Positions 17,727-25,486 of a DNA stretch of 41,171 nt are shown piece after piece. The notes under the pieces are model-generated. The model searched no databases and was not told where the DNA came from. It saw only the letters and a program-made list of their open reading frames with translations. The translations under genes and the position numbers were made by a program. This DNA is from CAZCTC01 sp964501335 (lineage in GTDB: Bacteria; Chloroflexota; Anaerolineae; B4-G1; SLSP01). Location of the stretch: positions 1-41,171 of the forward strand of contig CAZCTC010000069.1 in NCBI GenBank assembly GCA_964501335.1, in the 5' to 3' direction. Within the stretch, counting starts at the first letter, position 1. Each line of letters opens with the position of its first letter.

Positions 17727-19958
17727 TCAAGACTCCCCATTTTTCTCAATCGACTGCGGCAACGTAACCAGATCCGGTGCCGGCGCAATCAAAGCCTGGA
17801 TCAATTCTTCCCGCCGCTCCGGATCAAACAACTCCCGCCGCACCCGTTGCCGGACCTCATCCACCAGCTGAGACCCCAAAATTTTAGCCAGGGCCTCATA
17901 GTCTTCGTAACAATACTCTTCCAACAGCGGCAAAATATCGTCTTCCAGAATCCGCACAAAGGCTGCCCACTGCGTCACCGGCGCGCCGTTCTCCATAAAA
18001 TAGGCATGGCCGATCTGCAAATTGCGCGCATCCCGTCCCACCGACGCCACAATCCGCTCGTTCAACGCCGCCAGCCAGGGGCCTAATGGAATCTCCGTCC
18101 CTTCGATCACCGCCGCGCCCAGCAGCGCCATATCCGGCATCAGTTCCACAAAACCGAAACGCCGCCGCAGCGCCGTATCCAACAGCGCGATCGAACGATC
18201 CGCCGTGTTCATCGTACCGATCACATAAAGGTTGGTCGGCACCGTGAAAAGTTTATCCGAGAGGGGCAACCGCACGGGGCGGTTACGCTTATCCAGCTCC
18301 AGCGCCGTCAACAGCTCGCCGAAGATCCGCGGAATGTCGCCGCGGTTGATCTCATCGATGATCAAATAGAAACGCCGTTCCGGTTCCAACCGGGCCGCAC
18401 TGCAAATCGACTTAAAAATCCCCTCCCGCAGCTCAAAAGCAGGCTGACCGGCGGCAGTTTTAACCGGACGATAGCCTTCAATGAAATCCTCATAGCCGTA
18501 AGCCGGATGGAAGGTGCAAAACTGCACCCAATGTTCCCTCACTTCCATCTGGCAGGCCGCATCGAGTCCGACATAAGGCCGACCGTAAGCATAATAGGCC
18601 GCCAGATCGTGAGCCGTGCTGAGTGCCTGATAGGTCTTCCCGGTTCCCGGCGGGCCGTAAAGGATCACCTGTCGTTTGCGCTCCAGAATGGCTTGAATCC
18701 GGGCCGCGATGCCGGTCAGGACCAACGGAGCCGGCGCAGTCACCGTCCGGGGCGGCGGCGGGGGGGGAGTCAGAAGCCGTTGCTCCACAGCGATCAAATT
18801 GGCCGAGGCGCGGCGCGGAAGTTCATGGATCTGACCGGTAAAATCGTTCCCCTCCGGCAATTTCCATTCGCCCAAAGACAGCCATTGCACGGGACGCCGA
18901 TGTGCCGCCTCCGTTCCCGGCTCGAAATAATAACCGCCGGAAACCTTCCCGATCCCCAGAATCCAACGGCTGTCGGCCGCCAGAATCAGATCGCCTTCCA
19001 TCACATCGGCCGTAAAAAGCAAGATCTCCGAGGCAATCCGCCCGCCCGGCGCAGGATCGACCCCATAGGACGATTTCAACTCCTGGACCAGGGTGCGGTT
19101 CGATTCCCGGCTCGACGGTCGCCCGGTCAGATCGCCCACATCACCCCAGCGGATTCCCACATAGCCGTTGTCGCGCATCTCTTCCCAGTAGCGCTTATCC
19201 TTCCAGGTATCCACGTCCACCCACCAGTAACGATAGGGACGGCCGTGGCGCTTTTTGAGCACCGCACTGAAATAATCGAAAGGAATTTCCACCTGCTCCG
19301 CAAGATTCAAATAACGCCCGGCCATAAAATAACGGCCTTCGCCGGGCGGCGGAGATTGCAATAATTTGATCAGGTGAAAGCGCTGGAAATCTTCACTGTG
19401 AAATTCATCCAGTTTATAGGGATAGAGCAGACTGAAATATTTATGGCCCCAGGCCAGCCGGGCCACATCGGGAACCAGTCGATCCATCTCCTGTTGCAGC
19501 TGCAGATAAGTCACGTCGTCGGTACGAGGCGGCAGGCGTTCCAACAACTCGGCTCCCCGTACCATTTGATCTCGATGGCTGCGGGCAATCTCGACCGCTT
19601 CCGCAAGAGAAAGTTCGCGCTGCCGCTGCGACGATCCCGTCATCCAGATGCGCGTGTCGCTGCGGCGATAAATCCCATACTTAAGCGCACTTCCCCCCCC
19701 AATGCCGCCGAAGTAATCCGGAAATTCCTCATCGTTTTTGAATTCCAGCCAGTAAACAAGGCTGTCACGATTGCTATGATCGTGCAAAGTGGTGAGGAGA
19801 GCCTCCCCATCCAGGCTCAACAGTCGCTCAGGACCAAACCGAAGTCGAAAGGTGGCATAATAACGCGCCAACTCTTCACGCGACGGGAAGTCCCCCTGAT
19901 CGAGAAGCCGGTGATAACGCTGTTGTAAATCCTCAACAATCCTGACATCAAGGTTCAT
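17727..19958 (-). CDS. mcrB: McrB-type AAA+ GTPase with EVE-like domain (743 aa)
   Basis: This is the motor and DNA-recognition subunit of an McrBC restriction enzyme. The AAA+ core shows Walker A YGPPGTGKTYQ (~434-444), CTFHPAYGYEDFIEGYRP, Walker B FYLIIDEINRGDIPRIFGELLTALE (~530-553) and the McrB hallmark GTMNTADRSIALLDTALRRRF (~581-601). Residues ~240-380 (YRYWWVDVDTW...NGYVGIRWGDVGDL...GDLILA...ILGIGKV) look like an EVE/PUA-type modified-base reader. Residues 1-235 form a further domain I cannot name. Known McrBC enzymes cut DNA with methylated or otherwise modified bases; the target here is unknown. The start follows AGGGGG. It is the first gene of the mcrB-mcrC-addB-addA series. Confidence 0.92.
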   Translation of the reverse strand: MNLDVRIVEDLQQRYHRLLDQGDFPSREELARYYATFRLRFGPERLLSLDGEALLTTLHDHSNRDSLVYWLEFKNDEEFPDYFGGIGGGSALKYGIYRRSDTRIWMTGSSQRQRELSLAEAVEIARSHRDQMVRGAELLERLPPRTDDVTYLQLQQEMDRLVPDVARLAWGHKYFSLLYPYKLDEFHSEDFQRFHLIKLLQSPPPGEGRYFMAGRYLNLAEQVEIPFDYFSAVLKKRHGRPYRYWWVDVDTWKDKRYWEEMRDNGYVGIRWGDVGDLTGRPSSRESNRTLVQELKSSYGVDPAPGGRIASEILLFTADVMEGDLILAADSRWILGIGKVSGGYYFEPGTEAAHRRPVQWLSLGEWKLPEGNDFTGQIHELPRRASANLIAVEQRLLTPPPPPPRTVTAPAPLVLTGIAARIQAILERKRQVILYGPPGTGKTYQALSTAHDLAAYYAYGRPYVGLDAACQMEVREHWVQFCTFHPAYGYEDFIEGYRPVKTAAGQPAFELREGIFKSICSAARLEPERRFYLIIDEINRGDIPRIFGELLTALELDKRNRPVRLPLSDKLFTVPTNLYVIGTMNTADRSIALLDTALRRRFGFVELMPDMALLGAAVIEGTEIPLGPWLAALNERIVASVGRDARNLQIGHAYFMENGAPVTQWAAFVRILEDDILPLLEEYCYEDYEALAKILGSQLVDEVRQRVRRELFDPERREELIQALIAPAPDLVTLPQSIEKNGES

Positions 19959-20050
19959 AAACGCCCCCTATCGATTCATCTGCATTATCTCCCTCAAAAC
20001 AAAAACAACCGGTACAACGGTTCTTCGGCCAGACTTGCGACCAACTTCTT

Positions 20051-20168
20051 ACATCCCGCAAACGGCTTTTTTCGGTTAAATACGACCCGCGGTGCAAAGC
20101 AGGGAGAAGAGTTTTTTATTTATGTTTGGGCGCACTTCAGAAAGTGCGCCCAAACATAAGCTTTTTCT
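20051..20168 (-). repeat. HTR repeat copy, reverse
   Basis: CATCCCGCAAACGGC, TACGACCCGCGG, GGGAGAAGAG and a perfect 18-bp palindrome (arm TTATGTTTGGGCGCACTT, loop CAGA, 20120-20159) are followed by GCTTTTTCTC. It lies between the radical SAM gene and mcrB, both minus-strand. The remaining gap (20169-20309) shows no gene. Confidence 0.76.
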
Positions 20169-20309
20169 CCCCTGTTTTCCGGAAAAGCACCTGTCTCGGA
20201 ATCTGAAAACCGGTCCCAAAAACAGAGAACTCGAATTACTTATGCCTGCCTCCGCCTATGTTACAGGGAAAAACGGTCAATGCAAGTTTACGCATCTGCC
20301 CGGTTTCAT

Positions 20310-20346
20310 AAATTGAGCGCCGCCCCGATGGGGCGGCGCTCAATTT
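20310..20346 (-). terminator. hairpin downstream of the radical SAM gene
   Basis: A perfect 17-bp stem (arm AAATTGAGCGCCGCCCC, 3-nt loop) begins 17 nt after the stop codon of the minus-strand radical SAM gene. Only three T follow in the minus sense, so it is a candidate terminator or mRNA-stabilising hairpin rather than a textbook terminator. Confidence 0.5.
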
Positions 20347-20363
20347 AAAGAAAGATTTCATCT

Positions 20364-21377
20364 TCAACACCAGGCCACGGCCGGAAGCGGCTGCTCGCGG
20401 GTTCGCGGCACATAGATCGCCCGTCGGAAAATCTGCGCCAAAGCCTGCAACTGCGCGGTAAAATCGTTTGTGTGAGCCGTCAATTGCTGTTCTGCCCAAC
20501 GACACCCCACCACCTGCCGATCCGGCAGCAGAGTGATGTAATAAAGCCCCTCGTGACAGGGATAATAAGGACAATCCCGGCAAATACCCTCCACATCATA
20601 ATGCGCCCCGTTCCCCGTAGACTTCACCGTGATGTTGACCCCTTTATAATGGTAGATCTTACAGGGCGTGCCGAAGCTGCGCGCATATTGATGCTCATGG
20701 ATCCGTACACTGTACCGCGACAACTCCTCTTCCAGTTTATCCAACGAAACATACAAATCATTCCGTTCGCTGAACTGCGTCGGCACTGTGATCACATCGA
20801 AGATCTTCAAATCGCACCCCAAGTCGACGCAATAACGAATCACATCGAAAACATCGTCGTAGTTCAACGTCGTCACCACCATATTAAGTCGCCGCAGCTT
20901 CCCGGCCTGCCGCACCAGCTCAATGCCCCGCATCACCCGACGCATCATCCCCCGCGTATCGCTCAGTCTATTGAAAACAGATTGCCGGGTAGTGTCGAAA
21001 CTGACGGCAAAACGAATATTGTCCTGCATATCGGCAAAGAGATCCCGATACTCCTCAATCATAGAACCGTTGGTGTTTACCAGAGTCTCCACCCCCAACT
21101 GATTGAAAAGTCGGATCAGATCGCCGAAATGAGGATAGAGCAGCGGTTCACCGCCCGACAGGCGGAACTTGTTAACGCCCTGCCGTCGGGCCATGAAAAT
21201 CCGTTCGCGCAAAGTCTCATAATCATGTTCCATCGCTTCACTCTGCCCGGCCTCACCATGAGCACCACAGTAGAGACAACGAAAATTACAGCGCCGGGTC
21301 AACGGCATGGTAACGAACGGCATCATCCCCGTCGCGCTTTTGATTTCAGGTCCGATCGTTGCAAAACAGTTGTTCAT
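20364..21377 (-). CDS. radical SAM protein, MoaA/SPASM-like (337 aa)
   Basis: It is a radical S-adenosylmethionine enzyme. The cluster motif CNFRCLYC near residues 30-37 and the SAM-binding SGGEPLLYPHFGDLIRLF are clear. A second, C-terminal cysteine group, CRDCPYYPC followed by GC in RQVVGCRW, suggests an auxiliary Fe-S cluster as in MoaA or SPASM enzymes. It lacks the C-terminal GG of MoaA, and no molybdopterin gene is nearby, so I do not assign MoaA. The ATG at 21377 is chosen for GGAGG 5 nt upstream, in preference to the in-frame start at 21407. No obvious peptide substrate gene lies beside it. A promoter with an FNR/CRP-type site lies upstream, fitting an oxygen-labile enzyme. The substrate is unknown. 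Confidence 0.85.
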   Translation of the reverse strand: MNNCFATIGPEIKSATGMMPFVTMPLTRRCNFRCLYCGAHGEAGQSEAMEHDYETLRERIFMARRQGVNKFRLSGGEPLLYPHFGDLIRLFNQLGVETLVNTNGSMIEEYRDLFADMQDNIRFAVSFDTTRQSVFNRLSDTRGMMRRVMRGIELVRQAGKLRRLNMVVTTLNYDDVFDVIRYCVDLGCDLKIFDVITVPTQFSERNDLYVSLDKLEEELSRYSVRIHEHQYARSFGTPCKIYHYKGVNITVKSTGNGAHYDVEGICRDCPYYPCHEGLYYITLLPDRQVVGCRWAEQQLTAHTNDFTAQLQALAQIFRRAIYVPRTREQPLPAVAWC

Positions 21378-21409
21378 GGCAGCCTCCTTATTCCCGGAAA
21401 TACACACTC

Positions 21410-21452
21410 ACTATAACGGCAAGAGGCTTCGAATGCAGTGATCCACATCACT
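21410..21452 (-). promoter_or_regulatory. radical SAM gene promoter with FNR/CRP-type site at -41.5
   Basis: On the minus strand, TATAGT (21410-21415) serves as -10 box with no good -35. The palindrome AGTGATCCACATCACT (21437-21452) contains the TGAT-N4-ATCA core of FNR-like sites. Its centre (21444.5) is 41.5 nt upstream of the start predicted from the -10 box (21403), the spacing of class II activation. The regulator is not in the window; the role is inferred. Confidence 0.5.
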
Positions 21453-21574
21453 TTAGATTTTTTTCTCCCGCTTTTCCGGCTGACCGCACGCGCAGCTTAT
21501 TTTTCATATAAAATTAGAGTGTACCTCAGCAGATTACATCGCACTCCCAACTTCTTAATGAAAGGAATCGGTCT

Positions 21575-23692
21575 GTGATGAATACTGTTTTTCTTCCCTG
21601 GTTAAAGTCTGTCCTTCATCTGATTGCGACCATTAGCCTGCTGTTTTCAACGTTACCCTTAAATCCATCGCTGCCCCCCACCGCTCCCACCGCCCCCGCG
21701 GCTTTGCCCGTCTATCGCCTGATCCCCATCTCCACCGATCTGACCGAAACAGCCCGGCTGGCCCGCGGCTTCGAAGAGATCGCCCCGGCCCACACAGTTT
21801 CCGGCACCGATCTGACCACCGCCGGCATCACCCGCTTCACCGTCGCCGATCCTCAAAGCGGCGCGGTCTATCAACGGCTCGACCAAAGCGGCGGCTTCTA
21901 CGCCTTCAACGCAGCCCGGGCCTTCTCCGAAACCGCCCGGGGCCCCTTCGATCCGCTCACCGCCAGACTGAAAAGCTGCCAGTTCCTCGCCGACCATCAA
22001 CTCTTCCCCGCCGAAATCGCCCCCGGCACCGCCGATTGCAGCAACCCGGCCGCCCTCCCCTATACCATCAATATCGCCCACGCCACACTCTATACCCCCA
22101 CCCGCGGACTGAGTCAGACCGTCGAAACGGCGATCATCGTCCATGTGCCCCTGGCCATCAACGTCGGCGGCACCACCCCGAACTATATTCCGCTGCACGG
22201 TCCCGGAGGACACATCTCCCTGCTCTTCAATTCAACTGATCCCCAATCCGCCGTGGATTCATTGGACGCCGGCACCCCCGGCCTCTCCGCCGTCGCTGCG
22301 CCCTGGGGCACCCGCCGCCGGGAGCCGCTGGGGACTTTTACCCTGCTCAGTTCCGAAGAAGTGATGCAGCAGGCCCGCCAGAAACTGCAACGGACCTTCC
22401 CGGCCGATGCCCGAATCTACCTCGGAACGCCGAAACTGGCCTACTACGCCGACGATCCGGCCAACCCACAGGCCAATCTGGAACCCCGCTATTTCTTCAC
22501 CCGCACCCTGGCCGTCATCGACGGCGTGACGGTAACGCTGCGCGACTTCTCCCTGCCCGCGGTGGTCGGCTTCGCTCCCACCGTTTCGCTCGCCGCCTCC
22601 CCCTTCATTTACAACCGCCCTCTCACCTTCACCGCCCAAATCCAGCCCGGGATGAAACAGGGAACCTTTACCTATGCCCTCAGCCTGGACAGCGGCGAAA
22701 TGCTGGCCGCCGGAACAGCCACAGACGGACCCCTGACCCTCGCCAACATCTCGCTGCCCGCCTTGAGCAAGGACGGCACACCGGCTCCCATCCTCGTCAC
22801 CCTCGTCGTGACGGATGCCAACCAGGCCACCGCAGAAGCCTCCCTGGCCCTCCAGCCCAACATCGCACCGGCACTCTACCTGCCCTTCACGCTGAAAAAC
22901 GCCGCCGCCCGGGATATTAATTCCCCCACAGTCCAACCCCAGACGATCGCCCTCTGCCCGACCCGCTACCGCGTCGGCATTGAATATATCGAAAAATACA
23001 ACGGCGTGCCGGAACTGCCGGATCTGGAGCTGACCCGGCCCGACGCCGTCCACTTCTACAAGGGGCTGGCCGGCTACGGCTGGAAAAAGGAATTCAACTG
23101 GAACAACAACGCCGCCTGGGAAAAAGACTGGCGTGACTGTTCCCTCGGCGGCGCCGACTGCCGTTACGGCGTCGACCGGGTCGATTTCGTCTACTTCTCC
23201 GGCCACGGCAGCCCCGGTCAGATCTACTTCGGCACCTACAAAGACGACACCACCTTCTACGGCGTCAACGCCCGCTATCAAACGCTGCGCTGGGTAGGTT
23301 TCTCTTCTTGTGAAACGGTACAGGGCGGCCCGGTTTCAGCCCATCCCGGAGCCATGGATTGGCTGGACGCCTTCCAGGGCGCCCATATGCTGCTGGGATT
23401 CCATTCCGGCATGGAAGATGTGGATTTCGGCGGCCCGGTAGCGATCAACATGCGAATTCCACGCATCTGCACGCCGGGAGCCGGCTGCCGGGACTATCCG
23501 GAATTACAGCTCGCCATCCGCGAGGCCTGGGTCAAAACCGCCTTTGATACCAATGCCGGCAGCCCGGGATATGTCTATGCCGTGGGCGTCAATGGGGTCA
23601 ATCCGGTCGACGACCGCCTGCCCCGGGGCAACGATCCCTGGCGGCCGCGCCCCTTCCCGGTCTCCTGGTACAACTGGGTCTGGTGGGAATAA
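21575..23692 (+). CDS. secreted DUF6345 / caspase-like domain protein (705 aa)
   Basis: An N-terminal signal peptide is visible (residues ~8-30, LKSVLHLIATISLLFSTLPL). Residues ~35-430 form an extracellular region with beta-sandwich character near 325-430. The short motif ALYLPFTLKN near residue 434 resembles the C-terminal tails of other secreted proteins of this group. Residues ~455-705 match DUF6345 as I know it: the pair YFSGHGSPGQIYFG (His544) and GFSSCETVQGG (Cys579) has the order and spacing expected of a caspase-like His-Cys dyad. The gene may start at GTG 21575 or ATG 21578; AAAGGA upstream is better spaced for the GTG. It is divergent from the radical SAM gene. A secreted protease or self-processing role is inferred. 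Confidence 0.8.
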   Translation: MMNTVFLPWLKSVLHLIATISLLFSTLPLNPSLPPTAPTAPAALPVYRLIPISTDLTETARLARGFEEIAPAHTVSGTDLTTAGITRFTVADPQSGAVYQRLDQSGGFYAFNAARAFSETARGPFDPLTARLKSCQFLADHQLFPAEIAPGTADCSNPAALPYTINIAHATLYTPTRGLSQTVETAIIVHVPLAINVGGTTPNYIPLHGPGGHISLLFNSTDPQSAVDSLDAGTPGLSAVAAPWGTRRREPLGTFTLLSSEEVMQQARQKLQRTFPADARIYLGTPKLAYYADDPANPQANLEPRYFFTRTLAVIDGVTVTLRDFSLPAVVGFAPTVSLAASPFIYNRPLTFTAQIQPGMKQGTFTYALSLDSGEMLAAGTATDGPLTLANISLPALSKDGTPAPILVTLVVTDANQATAEASLALQPNIAPALYLPFTLKNAAARDINSPTVQPQTIALCPTRYRVGIEYIEKYNGVPELPDLELTRPDAVHFYKGLAGYGWKKEFNWNNNAAWEKDWRDCSLGGADCRYGVDRVDFVYFSGHGSPGQIYFGTYKDDTTFYGVNARYQTLRWVGFSSCETVQGGPVSAHPGAMDWLDAFQGAHMLLGFHSGMEDVDFGGPVAINMRIPRICTPGAGCRDYPELQLAIREAWVKTAFDTNAGSPGYVYAVGVNGVNPVDDRLPRGNDPWRPRPFPVSWYNWVWWE

Positions 23693-23700
23693 AGTTTTCT

Positions 23701-23740
23701 TTTATTTTTCGCGCGCCGCAGACGGCGCGCGAAAAATAAA
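23701..23740. repeat. HTR-type palindrome after the DUF6345 gene
   Basis: A perfect 18-bp stem (arm TTTATTTTTCGCGCGCCG, loop CAGA) begins 9 nt after the DUF6345 stop codon. The arm core is the same as the palindrome at 8251, but the loop reads CAGA instead of GAGA. No HTR tail is attached. Confidence 0.65.
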
Positions 23741-23791
23741 CTTTCCTTTCTCCTGTTTTCCGGGCTAACCGCACCAGCTGCAATCCCTTCG

Positions 23792-23832
23792 ATAAAAATG
23801 GGCGCGTCCCAAAGGGACGCGCCCATTTTTAT
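23792..23832. terminator. bidirectional intrinsic terminator between convergent genes
   Basis: A perfect stem with arm AAAAATGGGCGCGTCCC and loop AAA is flanked by A on the left and five T on the right, so it reads as a terminator on both strands. It lies between the plus-strand DUF6345 gene and the minus-strand SPFH gene, where both need an end. Confidence 0.7.
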
Positions 23833-23850
23833 ATCAATCTGTGCGATGAA

Positions 23851-23958
23851 CCCGAAAAATGAATAAAAACAACTCTCTGCCTGCTACGCACAGCGCGTCG
23901 TTGCAAGCCGAACAACAACCCTTTGCGGGATGCTAAAAGGCCCACCGCACAGGTCGAT
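23851..23958 (+). repeat. HTR repeat, forward, lacking the left palindrome arm
   Basis: It starts with CCGAAAAATG, the right arm of the common CGGCGG-type palindrome, then the linker CAACTCTCTGCC, CAGCGCGTCG, a variable segment, TTTGCGGGATGCTAAAA and the flanking module CCCACCGCACAGGTCG. The left arm and loop are absent. The break point is the palindrome centre, consistent with palindrome deletion. Confidence 0.65.
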
Positions 23959-23981
23959 TTTTATCAACCGACTCAAAGAAC

Positions 23982-24983
23982 TTACGGATTGGTCCCCGTA
24001 GCCTCGTTCGTCGAAGAATAGGGCAGCGTATCCGTCAACATCGTCGTGCCCACCCCCAACGGCGCCGCAAAGACCGTCGGAATGGAATCCCCTCCGCCCA
24101 GATAGAGCATCTGCGGATAGGTCCCCGACCACTTGCTGATGGCGAAGTATTGCATATAGTAAGGCGAGCGGCTCAGCTGCGCATTGATCGTGGCAATCGC
24201 CTGCGCTTCACCTTCAGCCTTCAGGATCGCCACCTGCTTCTCCCCTTCGGCCTCCGCGATATTGGCCTTGGCCTGATTCTGAGCCCGTTCGGCATAATAA
24301 GCCGCTTCTTTGGCCTTCAACTGCGCCGTCGCCACCGCATTGATGGCATCCTGTTGCTCCTGTTGCAGGTAAACCTCGCCCAGCAGGAACTTGTCCATCA
24401 GAATGTAAGTCGAAGACAACGCCGGGTCCAGCAGCTCCGACACCTTGCTGCCGAAGTCCTGCCGTCGCACCCCGTAGATCTCATCGTAAGTGAACTCCGA
24501 GCAGGCATTCGTAATAGCATTCCGCACTTCACGCCGCACCACCAGCGACGAGATATCATTGCTGGACCCCTCATCGTTGAGCGGGACATCCGGCCGCAGC
24601 AGATAAAGATCGGCCACATGGCCCGGATCGACCCGCCACAGCACACTGGAGTCGACATTGAGCCGCACACCGTTGCGATCCTGGCACTCGACCGAATCAT
24701 CCCCCGCGACCTGCCCCTCACTGGCCCGCCGCACCATGGTAAGGGTCTGTTGGGCAATCGGGAAAGAAACCAGTTTCTTAAATTCCCAGGGCATGATCAG
24801 GATATAACGTCCGGTAGGAAAAGATTGCACGCTCGGCTGACCGCTGGTGGTCCCCGAAGCGAAATCGATCAAAACACCGGCATAACCGGGGTCCACCCGG
24901 CGCAGGCTGTTAAAAGCCATACAACCAGTGGCCACAATGGCCACCAAAACGATAACAATGATAGCAGTCGTTCCGTTGTTCAT
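23982..24983 (-). CDS. SPFH / band 7 (prohibitin-like) membrane protein (333 aa)
   Basis: A signal anchor lies at residues ~6-26 (AIIVIVLVAIVATG). It is followed by the band 7 domain: RRVDPGYAGVLIDF, FPTGRYILIMPW, SVECQDRNGVRLNVDSSVLWRVD, and VVRREVRNAITNACSEFTYDEIYG, ending in QQDAINAVATAQLKAKEAAYYAERAQNQAKANIAEAEGEKQVAILKAEGEAQA, a coiled coil typical of the family. The C-terminus ends in a Thr/Ser/Asn-rich tail. Such proteins form large oligomers that organise membrane domains. The ATG at 24983 has GAGGAGAG upstream. An upstream ATG at 25079 also has a good site (GGAGG) just after the small gene, but the extra 32 residues are polar and use codons such as AGG, AGA and AAT, unlike the rest. 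Confidence 0.88.
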   Translation of the reverse strand: MNNGTTAIIVIVLVAIVATGCMAFNSLRRVDPGYAGVLIDFASGTTSGQPSVQSFPTGRYILIMPWEFKKLVSFPIAQQTLTMVRRASEGQVAGDDSVECQDRNGVRLNVDSSVLWRVDPGHVADLYLLRPDVPLNDEGSSNDISSLVVRREVRNAITNACSEFTYDEIYGVRRQDFGSKVSELLDPALSSTYILMDKFLLGEVYLQQEQQDAINAVATAQLKAKEAAYYAERAQNQAKANIAEAEGEKQVAILKAEGEAQAIATINAQLSRSPYYMQYFAISKWSGTYPQMLYLGGGDSIPTVFAAPLGVGTTMLTDTLPYSSTNEATGTNP

Positions 24984-25080
24984 AGCTACTCTCCTCTCGT
25001 TATTTTTCTCTGAATCGTTTTTAACCTTGCTCGAATCTTCAGATGAAGCGCGATCCGCAAACCGGGTACGATGTTTCATT

Positions 25081-25248
25081 TCACTCCTCCCGCGATTGTT
25101 CCTCCATCTGTTGATCGAACGATTTCCCCTGGCGAATAAGGCTGCGCCTCAAAGCCAGATACAGCTTGATCCACAAGGGGGCCGAAAAAATAACGAGCAG
25201 GCCGACGAACAGCCCGACTCCCACTATCACCGCAAATTCTGCAAACAT
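25081..25248 (-). CDS. small single-span membrane protein (55 aa)
   Basis: It begins MFAEFAVIVGVGLFVGLLV, a hydrophobic segment reaching about residue 27 (to SAPLWI). A basic and then acidic cytoplasmic tail follows (KLYLALRRSLIRQG, ending QMEEQSREE). The ATG at 25248 follows AGGAAGG with about 7-nt spacing. It ends one base before an ATG in frame with the SPFH gene, so the two probably form one transcript and may work together. I do not recognise the family. A 14-bp GGCGGATTTCCGCC palindrome lies directly upstream (25263-25276). Confidence 0.65.
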   Translation of the reverse strand: MFAEFAVIVGVGLFVGLLVIFSAPLWIKLYLALRRSLIRQGKSFDQQMEEQSREE

Positions 25249-25448
25249 GGTTTAACCTTCCTGGCGGATTTCCGCCTGAATTCAACTGACGTTCATGTTG
25301 AACAAAAACACCAGCCGAGACGACACACGATTAACTGCTTCTTCATGCAATCCTTTGCTTTTATGGCTCCATCGTAGGGGTACCCCCACTCTACATCCGC
25401 TTGGGCCTATGTCAAATGGGGTCGAAATTCAATTTATTCCCCTTGATT

Positions 25449-25476
25449 TTGACAACAGCGGGAATTTACTTAAAAT
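25449..25476 (+). promoter_or_regulatory. putative promoter for the giant surface protein gene
   Basis: TTGACA (25449-25454) and TAAAAT (25471-25476) are separated by 16 nt, close to consensus. The first plus-strand gene downstream starts at 25940, so the message would carry two HTR repeats in a leader of about 460 nt. The stretch 25303-25448 shows nothing else than GGGGTACCCC at 25376-25385. Confidence 0.45.
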
Positions 25477-25486
25477 AAAAATTTAC

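Noticed and set aside
17638..17730. Separate small gene in the mcrB-mcrC gap
   Set aside because: The only open frame is in phase with mcrC and consists largely of repeat-derived sequence.
20364..21377. Calling the radical SAM protein MoaA
   Set aside because: The two cysteine groups are similar, but the C-terminal GG is absent and no molybdopterin genes are nearby.
22259..23281. 340-codon minus-strand frame opposite the DUF6345 gene
   Set aside because: G/V/D-rich shadow frame without recognisable domain; the opposite strand is coding with a signal peptide and catalytic motifs.
24984..25079. Upstream start for the SPFH protein at 25079
   Set aside because: A ribosome site exists, but the extra 32 residues are polar with atypical codons and would precede the signal anchor; kept only as an alternative.
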